From: Vespula vulgaris
Lineage: Eukaryota; Arthropoda; Insecta; Hymenoptera; Vespidae
Assembly (NCBI RefSeq): GCF_905475345.1
Contig: NC_066598.1
Location: 3,437,001 to 3,501,000, forward strand
DNA length: 64,000 bases
Direction: 5' to 3'
Shown here piece by piece: positions 27,191-39,040 of this stretch. The notes beneath the pieces are model-generated. The model did not search any database. It saw only the letters and a program-made list of their open reading frames with translations, and was not told where the DNA came from. Position numbers and translations under genes: made by a program. Each line of letters starts with the position of its first letter. Position 1 is the stretch's first letter.

Positions 27191-27934
27191 AGAGAGTTAG
27201 TATAGTTAACTATAGTTACAAATAATTACTATTTATATTAAAAAAAAAATTTATATATTATATTATTGCTATATATTTACTTAATTATAATTATAGCTAA
27301 ATAAACTTAGTTATAGTAATGTATTAAGTATATACATACATACTACGTTATATACTAACTTGCTACATGTTATATAATTGCTACATGTTACATTTTATAT
27401 ATTCAATTAACTATAATTACAATTAACTAAACTTGATTATCGAAAAAACGAAGAACATGTAATCAAAAAGAAGCAGATACAAAAAGAAGAACGAACGAAA
27501 GTTGTTTCGTTATCAAAACAAAAAATTATCACAATGACTTGAAAAAAAAAAGAAAGAAAATAAAAAAAAAAAGTTGTGCCAACAATGAAAGCATTGTAAT
27601 ATAATAAAATGCGTTTTCGCAGATGTTTACACTCACGATCGTCTGACGCATCGCTTCTCTGCAAAATAAAAAAGTTAAAAAGACAAAAAGAAATCTTGAA
27701 TTCTCGATCTCGTTGAAGGAAAAAAAAAGAGAACAATCTCACACACACGAATAAATTTCTCTTCTGTATTCTATACGATGCGCACCAATAAAAAAACAAA
27801 AAAAAAAAAAAGAAACAAACAAACAAAAATTAAATTAAATTCAATTCAATTCAATTAAAAACAAGAAACTTGCACAACGAAATAAACTTGTAACAAAAAG
27901 AAAAGAAAAAAAAATTGAAAATCACAACCGACAG

Positions 27935-27974
<40 letters not shown>

Positions 27975-30056
27975 TCTCTTGGAAGAGTGACAAAGAATCG
28001 CGTGCGTTTCGAGCGACGTTCAAGCTCGTACTGTGTGTTCCCTGTTAATTTCACATTGTCCGAGGGCGTTCCAGGCGACGACGACGACGACGAAGACAAC
28101 GACAACGACAACGACAATGTTGACGACGTTGACGATGATGACGATGACGACGTCGAGAATGCGTTCCTTTAAACGAATGCTATCGAGTCTCTCTCTCTCT
28201 CTCTCTCTCTCTCACTCGTTCTCTTTCTTTCTCCCTCCCTCTCTCTCTCTTTCTCTCTCCCTCTCACTCTCTCTCCCCCTCTCTCTTTCGCTCTCCCTCT
28301 CACTCACTCTCGTATACGTGTTAAAGCGTACGCACGTGCGACTGACTTCGCGCCGAAGGTTTTTCCTTCAGAGAATGTGCAACGTACACACCGAGAGTAA
28401 CCTTCCAGGCGTAATGTTGCTTAATCAAGCTGTGCTTTGGATACGCTCAATTACCACACGGTTTTAACGTACGAGTGTGTACTACGATGTGTTTATGTAT
28501 TCCGAAAGGAGAAAAAAAGAAAAAGGAATTTGAAAAAGAGATTTCTGTTAACGGGGAAAATAAATTTATTTTTTTATCTTTCCTCTTTTTGGAACTTTTT
28601 TTCAGAAAGATGTTTTTGTCTCTGCTTTTCTTTTCTTTTCTTTTCTTTTCTTTTCTTTTTTCTTTTATGTTACACATTTATGTAACAGAATGAATGATAT
28701 TAATATACGAAAGCAAGTATCGAATGACCTTTGGACTTCTTCACGTTCAAATTTAATAAACTTAAAAATATAATGACAGATTTTTCTACGTCGTTAAAGG
28801 ATCTTTAAAAGAACGTGTGGATCGTTCGACTTCTCTTTAAAAGTGCTGAGAAAGGAATAACGTTCTTGAAAATGTTTCTCGTTTCCAAGGAGTATGATAA
28901 GTAAACAACGCATGAGTTTACCTCGGCGGTCAACAGTCTGTAACACACTTGCCGTCTTTCGAGAATTTGTATATACATATGTACACATGTATGTATACTC
29001 AAGTGCAATTTCGACATTTTTTCATTTTCATCAACGAAGGAATTTTATATTATACATATAAATCAGCTTTATATTCATATAATATTCTTTTATAAAAAAT
29101 AAAAGAGAAAAAGAATATTGTCGTACGATGTATTTTTGTGTAATTCGTTATAACCTAGAAATCGCAATTTTTCATGAATCCTTGTTATATACAATTTTCA
29201 TATATTATTCAATAAAAAAAAAGAAGGAAAGAAAAAAAAGGAAATTACTACGTAATTTATATATCGTAAATTAATATTATATATCCGTATATCACAATTT
29301 CCATAGAGATATTTTTTAATATAAATAATTATAACATTTCTTTTCTTACGATATAACTCGCTCTTGTTATAACCTATAATCGTAATTTTATCAAAATCCT
29401 ATGAAACGCTTCGGTAAAACGTCCAAGTCAAGAAGTGCTATTTTTAAATATAAAACATCATATTACCAATTAATATACAATTAAAATCGTTAAAGAAAAT
29501 AAGATTAATAATAAATGAATGAGTAAATAAAATAAAACGACTTACGTGTATAACTCTTATCCAGTCAATGAAAATTAAAACCGAAAGTTTAATAATCCGA
29601 CTTAACAGATACGTAGATCTCTAAATTATGATTGAATGTGTGTTTATATTATATATATATATCTACGTACACTGTGTGTACGTACTCATACAAAGGACAA
29701 TGAACTAAAGCTATAGAAAGAATAACAATTCTAAGAAATGATCACGCACACTATGTTTACAATATCTCACAAACATATTATTCTAATTGAAAATACAACA
29801 GAAAATACGATAGAATGATAGAAAATAATTCGTAGTTTGTAATAACATGGATTAATTAAAATTTGTACGATAACAAATTCAAGTATATGTGTAAATATGT
29901 ATGTCGAGTATTATTGTATGAAGATAGACTGATAGAAGATACGAACGATATATAATGTCGCAATACACGTCGTCAACCTACCAGTCGTTGCCCGTTTAAA
30001 TTTCTCTGTGTTGTGTGTATATGTGTACGTGTGTACGATTCATATAATTTTACACG
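24334..30056. other. Gene-free interval, probable 5' region of shootin-like gene
   Basis: No conserved exon recognised. The acceptor at 24347/24348 implies a shootin-like leader exon somewhere here. A GC-richer zone (27990-28480) with a CT array, a GAC/AAC array (28079-28165) and little poly-T is a candidate promoter. It also contains a TA array (27143-27186), three AAAGATCG direct repeats near 26893-26928, a short inverted pair GAGACGT/ACGTCTC near 26010-26040, and many poly-A/T tracts. The open frames here are repeat translations. Confidence 0.4.
27143..27186. repeat. TA dinucleotide microsatellite
   Basis: Perfect TA array. Comparable TA arrays lie at about 1848-1893, 3536-3583, 12416-12462, 38513-38552, 42306-42360, 45231-45281, 52690-52729 and 58505-58543. 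Confidence 0.9.
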
Positions 30057-30095
30057 TATAAAAGTCGCAAGCTGAGGACTCTTCTATCAGCCGTA
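30057..30095 (+). promoter_or_regulatory. TATA-Inr core promoter
   Basis: TATAAAAG at 30057-30064 is followed by an arthropod-type initiator TATCAG, with its A at 30089, 32 nt downstream. This is the spacing of a strong TATA promoter. The next bases have an ATG (30106-30108) reading MCKV-stop. In another frame they read a signal-peptide-like CKVLTILCAQ without its own ATG. A polypyrimidine tract with CTCAG acceptor ends at 30180. No convincing coding gene follows within 2.7 kb, so the product may be non-coding or a decayed gene. Confidence 0.5.
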
Positions 30096-30180
30096 GTAGT
30101 GAACGGATGTGTAAGGTGTAAAGTGCTCACAATCCTTTGTGCACAGTGGTATTGTTCTTTTTTTTTTTTCTTTTTCTCAG

Positions 30181-30984
30181 TAGACGCATTGGAACTTTAT
30201 ATATGTACATATGTTACTGTACAGTTTTCTAACCTATGTTCAATAATTCTTATTGTAAGAGATTTATTTCTTTATATATTCAGCATATGTGTTAATATTT
30301 ATATAAATAATTTAATCAACAGTTAGTTTATAGGAACATGTTTAATGATTGTTAATTTATAAGTTTGTACATTAATCTGTGTTCAAGAAAAGTTCCAGTA
30401 CTTAACTTTAATAATTTATACTTTTATATCTGTAACTTTTTAAATGAATTAATAATATAACTACTAAATAATTATATTAGTTTAAACGATTTAGATGTAA
30501 TTAAAATTTGCAGTCATTTAACTTTAACAATTTAAAATAATATAATAATCGAGGACTTTGATATTAATGAAATCTATTTGCAATTATAGGTTATAACAAG
30601 AAGTTTGTTTGAAAGAGAGATAGATATCGATAAGATATTAGTTTATCGATAAGATGTTAGATAAGAATTAATGTTAGTTTAGACTTATATTAACATCTGA
30701 GAATATTTAAGTCTGTTTTATCTATTATAGATATTATATAGTTATCTTTAGAACATTGGTAATAACTATAAACCGAATTATAACTATTTAAATTATTGCT
30801 ACAGTATTCTTAATACTATTACAAAGTTCAAAATTATAAAACATTAATATTATATAAATATAATATAAAATAGGACAATTGACAACTACTTTTACAGCAA
30901 ATCAAACTGGATAAGACAATCTACTTTATTGTATTAGATACAAATTTAAAAAAATAGAAATTCCTTTTTACTTAATTTTAAAAA
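30181..30984. other. AT-rich, paired DRE motifs
   Basis: No gene recognised. Two TATCGATA motifs (30625-30632 and 30644-30651), 19 bp apart in the direct repeat TATCGATAAGATRTTAG, match the DREF binding element known from Drosophila. The remainder is AT-rich. Confidence 0.35.
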
Positions 30985-31530
30985 ATTTTTTCATCTAATA
31001 GAAAATCACATTAATATCCTTTCAATTTGAATAGAAATTAACCAACTATAATTCATTACAAATTCTACCATTTTTTATATATGATGGCTCAAGGTTATTC
31101 GATATATAACATCTAAAAAAAAAGAAAGAGAAAAGGATGTAAAGATCAATGTTAATTAATTTTGAATCTTTTTTTTTTTTGTCCGATAGAAAATTATATC
31201 ATTATGCTTTCAAAGTCAGTAGAAGTTGAGCAACTATAATTCATTAAAAATTCATCTCATCTCTCATGTAAAATGATTCAAGGTCATATGAGATCACATC
31301 TAAAGAGAAAGAAAGAGAAAAGGATATTAAGATCAATGTCACTTAATTTTTTAGACTCTTTGACCGATAGAAAATAATATTACTATCCTTTCAATGGATA
31401 AAAATAGAACAACTATAATTCATTAAAAATTCATTTTGTCCCTAATATATGATGGTTCAAGGTTATTCGAGATTACTTCTAAAGAGGGAGAAAGAGGGGA
31501 GAAGAGGATGTAAAGATCAACGTCTATATA
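30985..31530. repeat. Three-copy tandem repeat, ~180-188 bp
   Basis: Three diverged copies share the same order of anchors: GATAGAAAAT..., TCCTTTCAA, CAACTATAATTCATTA (31043, 31231, 31410), ATGATGGTTCAAGGTTAT-like, AAAGAGAAAGAAAGAGAAAAGG and TAAAGATCAATGT. Periods are 188 and 179 bp. No reading frame runs through the unit. Confidence 0.8.
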
Positions 31531-32876
31531 TGTTCGACACTTGAGTCACAAAATTCTGAATAATCACCAAGCAAGTCTTTGTCTACTTTACCACGAAAGC
31601 GTGCTGACTCTATCGCAGTGTTTAAATTCGTTCGGATTTAATAGGAATCAGTTTCGATTAAGCACTCTTCCTTTCTACGAATAGATCCTTACCCTCTGCC
31701 TATTTTCGTTCTAAACTTATGCTTCTTCTTTTAGCCGATGATTCGAATCCTTTTTAACTTTCGCGGGCAAATTGTTGTATGAATGAAATATTTTAATTTA
31801 ACCTATTTTCCACCATTCGTACAAATATTATTTCTTTTATTTTATTATCATATTTTTGTGAATATTACAGTAATATATATATTTATCTGATCAAATCTTT
31901 ACAATCGTATAGTAAAAATTTATTGTATCCTCGATTTCATTTTTTTTTTATTTTTTTTTTTAATTTTGTTCAATTTCCTGACAAAGTCCGAGATAAAAGA
32001 ATATATGAGATGACATGTAATTATGATATACAAACAAAAGAAAATATATATAAAATTATTTGATTCGTTGGAGCAAAACTCGTGATAAAAAGATTTGACC
32101 TCGACAGAAACTTTCTCGTTCTCGTGTGTTTTTTCATTCGTACGCAGAGTATATGCCATTATTAAGTCGCTTATTGTCTCGAATTATTCCCCTCTGCCGA
32201 TCATAACTACGTTGAGCATGATGAGATGACTCACGTTCATTAATCGTCTAACGGGTGTTCCGGCGAATCATAGAAATTGATGCATAATTTTAACAACTAC
32301 GCAGATGCTCGAAAAGACAACATTTATTTTAACAATATTTAAACTTTTAGGTTATAAAATAAGAAAAAGATGATTCGAACAAAATTTTTTCTGTCGTTCT
32401 AATATTTATCATAATAGAATAAATATATGAGCTATCATGAAGATAATTATACAATGTGTGTATAATAAAAAAAAAATTATTTTTAATGCGATTTGAAAAA
32501 CTTGTCATTTCAAAATGGCGCCATTTCGAGATATTCTATTCGTTGGTAGAACTGCTTGTCAAAGTGTCCTAATAAGTTGAAAGACCTAGTGACTTTTTTT
32601 TACTATTCGACGAAGGGAGATACGCAAATAATAATCTCTTCTTTTAATCAATGCGATTATACTTTTATCGGACAATGTTAGAATGTGTTATCTCACGATA
32701 AGAAAAAAATAGAGAGATTGAGTATGAATAGAAGGTCGTGTTGTTAGTGCGATTTTGTAAATATTCAAGGAAACATCGGTTCGTTGTTTCGCAAATAATT
32801 AAACGGATTTTTGGGCGATAAAAATTAAATCATTGTGATTGAATCTTAATGCTGCTCCGTTCTATTATTCATTGAC
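31531..32876. other. Upstream region of the GH20 gene
   Basis: No gene seen. The palindrome AAATGGCGCCATTT (32513-32526) and the GC-richer sequence around it are a plausible promoter for the GH20 gene, 350 bp upstream of its ATG. The rest is AT-rich. Confidence 0.4.
32513..32526. promoter_or_regulatory. Palindromic AAATGGCG promoter motif
   Basis: A perfect 14-bp palindrome made of two head-to-head AAATGGC half sites, which resemble the YY1/Pho core (AAATGGCGGC). It lies upstream of the GH20 gene. The regulatory role is inferred from motif and position only. Confidence 0.35.
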
Positions 32877-34622
32877 ATGACACGGCTAAGAGGCCGAGCT
32901 TCTCTCATGATAATCGTAATGATCACCTTCACACTGATGATAGTTATATATCATATTCTCAGTAATGAAATAGATAGTATTTCATCCGGTAAGATAAATT
33001 CTCGAATGAAAGTTGAAGATGTTTATCCACTTGGTGATCTCACAGAGATTCCTAGCAGTATAGCCAAGAAACAACAAATTGAAGCTCAAATTACAAGAAA
33101 TGCAAAGCTTGCCAGAAGTAGGCAATTTGAAGATGATAATGATAATATATATTCATCGTCCAATCCATTGTTCAAAGGACACAAAATTGTTCATTTAGAT
33201 TTAAAGGGTGCTCCGCCTAAAATAGGTTATTATAAATATCTTTTACCATTACTCAAAAAGTTAGGTGCTACTGGAATACTTATAGAATATGAAGATATGT
33301 TTCCATTCGATGGAAGAATAAAAGATATAAGCGCTGGTAATTGTTATACCAAAGAAGATATACGTATTATTCAGAAGTTAGCAGAAGAAAATAATCTTAT
33401 TGTCATACCATTGATACAAACTTTTGGACATTTGGAATTTATTCTTAAGCTTGATAAATACAAAGATTATAGAGAAGTTCCAAGATATCCGCAAGTAGTA
33501 TGCCCTACTTACAATAAAACGATACCATTGATTTATGAAATAATAGATCAAGTTGTAGCTGCTCATCCCACTTCAAAACACTTGCATATCGGAGCAGATG
33601 AAGTATATCAGATAGGAGATTGTTCAAGGTGTGTAAATACTATGGTTAAAAAGCATTGGACTAAAAAACAATTATTCCTTGATCATGTATCTAAAGTAGC
33701 TAGTTATATCAAGGAAAAGTATCCACAGCTTACAGTATTAATGTGGGATGATGAATTTCGTGAAATTTCTCCTCAAGAAATAATAGATAAAGATTTGCAT
33801 TTAATGGTGGAACCAGTTGTATGGAAATATACAACCGATCCAGGTTCTACTTTGACAGATCAATTATGGGAGAGTTATGGTGCTGTTTGGAAAAGTGTCT
33901 GGGTCGCGACAGCTTTTAAAGGAGCTACTGCACCAGATAGATTTTATACGGATATACCTTATCATCTGGAAAATCATGAACATTGGTTAGAAATTATTAT
34001 CGAATACTCTAATCAAATTACATTCAAAGGTGTTATTCTAACAGGATGGCAAAGATATGATCATTTTAGCGTACTCTGTGAACTTTTATCAACAGCCATT
34101 CCATCGCTTGCTATTAATCTGGCAGCCTTACAAGTATCTGATCTGAATGGTTTTCCTATTGAGGTACCTAATCAACTAGTAGACATATTACAATGCGAAA
34201 ATATTATCTCTTTGAGTATACCGGAACCTCAATATGGATGGACAAAATGTGGGTTTCATGGATCAGCTGTATATGCAGTTACCGTAAGACTTTATTCTTT
34301 AATGCAAGAAATAAATAAAATGGAACAAGACAACATCTTTAAAGGATGGTTGAAACCATACAATTTAAAATACTCTTTCTCAAGTCCAAGTCATATTGAA
34401 CGAATAATAGATGAATTGAATAGGCATAAGTTGGAGATAATGTATATCGAAAAAGAAATGCGTTCTGCAATGAAAGATATTTATGACAATTATACGATAC
34501 AGGAGTGGCTAGAAACGTACATTACGCCTATAAATGAAAAAGTCACGCAATTGTATGAGGCAGAAGAGAAAATTCTTGAAAAAAATACTTGGCCAAGAAG
34601 ACCGTTGACAAAGGTTGATTGA
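32877..34622 (+). CDS. HEXD: Hexosaminidase D-like GH20 glycosidase
   Basis: One uninterrupted 581-codon frame. The first ATG is followed by a short basic stretch and a hydrophobic segment (about residues 9-28), which predicts a type II membrane anchor or signal anchor. The GH20 barrel follows: KGAPPKIGYYKYLLPLL near 110-127, FGHLEF near 183-188, the catalytic Asp-Glu pair in HIGADE (D241, E242), MWDDEF (289-294) and TGWQRYDH (389-396). Family knowledge: retaining beta-N-acetylhexosaminidases using substrate-assisted catalysis; human HEXD is soluble and prefers N-acetylgalactosaminides. The N-terminal anchor differs from the human protein and suggests Golgi or secretory localisation (inference). 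AATAAA at 34902 fits as polyadenylation signal. It converges on RAB28. An intron in the 5' UTR cannot be excluded. Confidence 0.9.
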   Translation: MTRLRGRASLMIIVMITFTLMIVIYHILSNEIDSISSGKINSRMKVEDVYPLGDLTEIPSSIAKKQQIEAQITRNAKLARSRQFEDDNDNIYSSSNPLFKGHKIVHLDLKGAPPKIGYYKYLLPLLKKLGATGILIEYEDMFPFDGRIKDISAGNCYTKEDIRIIQKLAEENNLIVIPLIQTFGHLEFILKLDKYKDYREVPRYPQVVCPTYNKTIPLIYEIIDQVVAAHPTSKHLHIGADEVYQIGDCSRCVNTMVKKHWTKKQLFLDHVSKVASYIKEKYPQLTVLMWDDEFREISPQEIIDKDLHLMVEPVVWKYTTDPGSTLTDQLWESYGAVWKSVWVATAFKGATAPDRFYTDIPYHLENHEHWLEIIIEYSNQITFKGVILTGWQRYDHFSVLCELLSTAIPSLAINLAALQVSDLNGFPIEVPNQLVDILQCENIISLSIPEPQYGWTKCGFHGSAVYAVTVRLYSLMQEINKMEQDNIFKGWLKPYNLKYSFSSPSHIERIIDELNRHKLEIMYIEKEMRSAMKDIYDNYTIQEWLETYITPINEKVTQLYEAEEKILEKNTWPRRPLTKVD

Positions 34623-34901
34623 AAGATGATTATTTTTCAAGAGTACACAATTCATTCTGGGTAACAGAAATAGATAATAAGAGACTGATTAAAAATTTAT
34701 TAGAAAAAAAAATTGAATATTGAGATATATTATCTTTGTTCTTACAAATAACAGATAATCAATGCAATAATAAGTTAATTATATATACACTATGTTTTTT
34801 AAATTCTTGATAAAAATAACATTATAAAAAAAAAAAAATTCGATAATCTGATTAACTACGCCGTCCGTGATTTAAAGTATCACGTTCGTCTCATTACGAA
34901 T

Positions 34902-34907
34902 AATAAA
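34902..34907 (+). terminator. Poly(A) signal of the GH20 gene
   Basis: Canonical AATAAA 280 nt after the stop codon. Further AATAAA copies lie near 35437 and 35491. Confidence 0.5.
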
Positions 34908-35617
34908 ATCTTTATTACTTGGATTTATTTCGAAATCGAAAGAACGTGTTAAACACACAAAAGTGAATTATACGATAAATCTCTGTGCGTGGTACAATCA
35001 AAGTGCTAATATGTATTATACCAAAGTTGGTTTATTATTTGCATTAATTACTTTAATTGCAAATACCTTTTACAGTAAATGTTATAATATGTATACATGA
35101 CTTGTACAAGAACATATAGTCATACTCATTGTTAGTGCAAGTCGTAGAAATCTTAAAACAGTCAATGTAATTTTATTCTTATGAGAAGTTTGATCCCTCT
35201 CTACTAAATATTTGTTCTTTTTCTCTAGTAGTTATTAGTAAGTGTTTCTATGTTGAATCATAGTAAGGCATATTTTATGAGATTAAATTTGTACTATATA
35301 CACACACACACACACACACACACATACACACAAAACACGTAACATGCTATGGTAATTGTACAATACTATTGAAAAATATTTTCAATCTTGTTATGATATG
35401 GATATTAATCTTATTATTGCCCGTAGGAAAATATCAATAAAATTGTTTTTCAATTATTCTATTAATTTATATTAATTACCATGTTGATTCCTTAATAAAA
35501 TATTAATCGCATCTACGTATAAACGAGCTATATTATTAGCCTTAGTCCATTGAATGTTTTTCTTTTCTTTTTTAAATATTATTATTTATATGTATATATA
35601 TATATATTCATTAATAA
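34908..35617. other. 3' intergenic region, AC microsatellite
   Basis: AT-rich sequence with a CA array at about 35300-35325 and a TA stretch near 35590-35608. No gene. It contains the RAB28 3' UTR; no canonical minus-strand AATAAA was seen close to its stop. Confidence 0.45.
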
Positions 35618-37360
35618 TCATTGTAAAGTGCACACAGTTGATTTTGAAGAAGGAAAATGTGAATGAAAGGAAATCGGATGGTGTCTCTTATTAGGAAATC
35701 TTTTTACAACCTTATGAATCGTGTTCATATCCACAGTATCTCCAATTTCAGCAATAATAATCGGCTTATGAAAATCTTGATCATTTTTTGATAATCGTAC
35801 GCCTAAAACTTGTGCTGCCAAGCTTACGATACACAAGGAAAGCTAAAAACATAAAAGTCTTCGTTTGAATGACGCGCCAAAACTATAGATATTGATTTGG
35901 CGCGTAAATTCAAATACATTAAAACGTAATTACCGATTCGCCGGTTCTTGCAGACATATCATAATATGGAAATCCATTTTCTGCTGCGTAACGATGAGAT
36001 TTATCTTTTTTAACAGTTCTTTGATGTTCCATATCACATTTATTACCAACCAATGCCATTAATGGCGGTTCTTCAATACTGTCATTCATTCCACGAATCT
36101 TATTGGCCCATTCATCGAGAATTTCAAAACTCGATGCATTCGTGATATCGTATACCAAAAGAACGATCTAAATTTAACGAAGTAAATAAAGTTTAATAAT
36201 TTAATAACAGGTAATAATATAATCATTAATTATTGATTAATGTTTAATAATAATATTTAATAAATTCTTACGTTAGCTGCAAACACGTATTTATCCAACA
36301 TGTTACCATGAAGAGCCAGTCCGCCGACGTCCCAAAGATGTAGGTTAACATTTTTGTAAGAACCAACAGTGATACTTTTTAAAAAGAAATCAATGCCGGC
36401 CGTTGGTGAGTATTGTCTCGTAAATTCGTTGGTGCAAAATTTTAAAGCAATGCTCGTCTAAAAAGGGATCTTTGAAATTCAATTATCGAGAATAGAATAT
36501 CGTACCGTTAAATTATTTATATCGTCAATTACGAAAATTAATTATTGATCGTTAAAGAAGAATATAACGTGTTAAAGTCAAAATTAAATTTAGAACTTTT
36601 ATCGAACGAGATAAAAAAGAATAATAATAATAAAAAAATAAAATATATAATTACAAGGAGGATCATTGAATTTCAATTATCAAGATTAATTTTGCGAATA
36701 AAATTATGAAACATTATATCTTAATCGTTGAAGTAATTCACGCGAGAAATTCAAAATTAGATTAGTATTTCCAATGATCGAGATTAAAGAAAAAAACTAA
36801 CAAAAGAATGATTAATCTCGTTTATCTTTTATAATAAAAAATAATAAATTAAAATTTCGTGTAATACTACATTACCGATCGATAATTCTTATTCATCTGA
36901 GGCGGGAAATATAAAATTCAATTAGAACGTATATCGAACGAGATAACAGATAACGTGAATCAATTTTATATCTACGATTATCACGTCCCTTAGAATAATC
37001 AATACTTAACTCTTTTATACTAGAGTTTCGCGTGTAAACTGCATTACCGATCAATAATTCTTATTTATCTTGATCGATCAAAGAAACGCCACAAGTTGTT
37101 TAACATTTCATGCAAGTGTTATTAACGACATGACAAAGTTCATGAACGTTGAGGTTTTATTGATTGGAGTAATTCGTTACCTTACTTTATTTTATTGAAT
37201 ATTTTCCAATATAATTTTATTGAAAATTTTATTCGCAAAATAATAAAAATTTGCACGTATACAATGGTATATAAAAAAAATAAAATAAAATAAAATAAAA
37301 AGAATAAAATAAATAAATAATAGAAAACAAAATACTTCAATCTTTTTTTATTATTTTGTG

Positions 37361-37405
<45 letters not shown>

Positions 37406-37529
37406 CTTGTTCTTTTTCTTTTTTATATAAAAATGAAAACTTTGGAAAACTTACTTTTCCAGAGCCAGAATCACCGAGAAGAACAATTTTTAGTCGCCTC
37501 TCGGCGAGATCCTCTTCGATGTCGGACAT
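35618..37529 (-). CDS. RAB28: RAB28 small GTPase
   Basis: Four coding exons, in coding order: 37529-37455, 36457-36272, 36167-35934 and 35842-35618. All are phase 0, giving 239 residues (human about 221). G motifs: P-loop GDSGSGKT (residues 19-26), switch I ending TAGIDFFL, switch II WDVGGL (67-72), GNKCD (near 128) and SARTGES. The C-terminus is CTLQ, a CaaX box like the CAVQ of human RAB28. This prenylation type, unusual for a Rab, is what makes RAB28 recognisable. Odd point: residue 72 (codon CTG, 36317-36319) is Leu where RAB28 has the catalytic Gln. Family knowledge: RAB28 associates with the BBSome/IFT machinery in cilia and is needed in photoreceptors. The ATG lies in the only frame that fits the family N-terminus. 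Confidence 0.93.
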
Positions 37530-37870
37530 AGATTGAATTAGATTGAGTTAAAACGAAAAGTAAATTGAATAATACTGTTTTCGAATTCATAGGAAAAAGA
37601 GAAAAGAAGAAGAAGAAAAAGAAAAAGAAGAAGTATACGAACAGTATGAAAGTATGGCGTCGACTAATAAACGCGTTAACGAAGGCGTTGTTCGTGTCCG
37701 TTCGTATGAAAGTCGCCAATGAAAATCGAACGGGTCGACCGAGTGGCCAGTACGCGCCGTCGTTGTCGACGTCGACGTCGACGTCGACGTTGTGTCGTCC
37801 TTTCCTCGTATTCACCGCTGCCCGGTATGAATAAATTAACAAAAAATCGATAACGAAGCACTACTTATGG
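37530..37870 (-). promoter_or_regulatory. Candidate RAB28 promoter, CpG-rich
   Basis: The region just upstream of the RAB28 ATG is clearly richer in CpG than its surroundings. It includes a GTCGAC hexamer array at about 37765-37790. No TATA box is evident. The frames across it on both strands (Asp/Val or Ser/Thr repeats) are repeat translations. Confidence 0.4.
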
Positions 37871-38501
37871 TATGACCGTGCATGTTTCAGATCAACGCAG
37901 ATTTTTTTATTTTTTTTTTTTATTTTTAATTTATATTCTTTTTATTTCTTTTTCTCTTCTTTCAAATGCATACATTATACATGCGTTCCTATATTTTTTA
38001 TTATAGCAAGTAAAACAAAAATGTTTACTCGAGATTTTTTTTTTCTTTTATAATATAAAATTTTTTGATAGATTTTATATTTTTTTATTTTATTTTATTT
38101 TATTTTTTTTAAGTTTTGAGTAGCACTTCTTTTTATACAGTACTACAATTTGCGTACAATATAGATTAAGTGATCGTTATTAGATAGTATGTAAATGAAT
38201 CAGCTGTGTATTTTTTTTTTTTCTTTTCCTTTTTTAAATTTCTAATTATTAATCGTTATAGAAAGTTGTTGGGAATTTTGAGAAGTTTTCTCATATTTAT
38301 GGATAATTATATAAATTGAATTGGAATATATTTTATTATTATTATTATTATTAAACAATAATTAATTTATTTTAAAGAATTTATTTGTCGAAATATTCGT
38401 TTATTCGTATTAATTATAATTTTATTTTATTAGTTACATATTAGTTATATAAATATATAGTTTAGATGGTCATTATCAGTTCATATATAATATACATATA
38501 T

Positions 38502-38559
<58 letters not shown>

Positions 38560-39040
38560 CAATCTAATATACTTTTTATCTTTATATTAAAATTATATTT
38601 TCATTGTATATTTTTCTTTGTATAATTATTGTATGAAACATATTTTGCATAAAAACAACTAAACTAACTACAATGATGGAAATAAGTAACTGAATCTTTC
38701 AAGTTTGCTTTAAAATCCTGTTCAAAATTTTGTATACTCTGTTTCACAATCAGGAAAAATATTACACATCTTGTATTACTACCAACGATAATTTTATTTG
38801 CATAATTGCACGTCAAATTTTATTATCGTTGAATATAATTATGAGTTAAAAACGTTCACGACTTTTATTTTATAATAGTTTACACCAAGAAAAAATCTAA
38901 TCGTAATTCTTGAGCGGATTTTGTTAAACAAGATCTTATTTCAATTACGAGGGTTTCAGTCACCGATTAATAACTTTTTTGAATTTTATAAAAAGCTTTG
39001 TTTTCTTCGGGAAAAAAAACAAAATATCATGTTGAAAAGT
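37871..39040. other. AT-rich intergenic, TA array
   Basis: Poly-T runs, ATT repeats (38335-38352) and a TA array (38513-38552). No gene recognised. Confidence 0.5.

Noticed and set aside
27915..28467. Asp-rich and Thr-rich frames near 28.1 kb
   Set aside because: GAC/AAC array translation flanked by CT repeats.
37471..37842. Frames overlapping the RAB28 first exon on both strands
   Set aside because: Shadows of the RAB28 exon and the GTCGAC repeat; the RAB28 frame with its P-loop explains the region.
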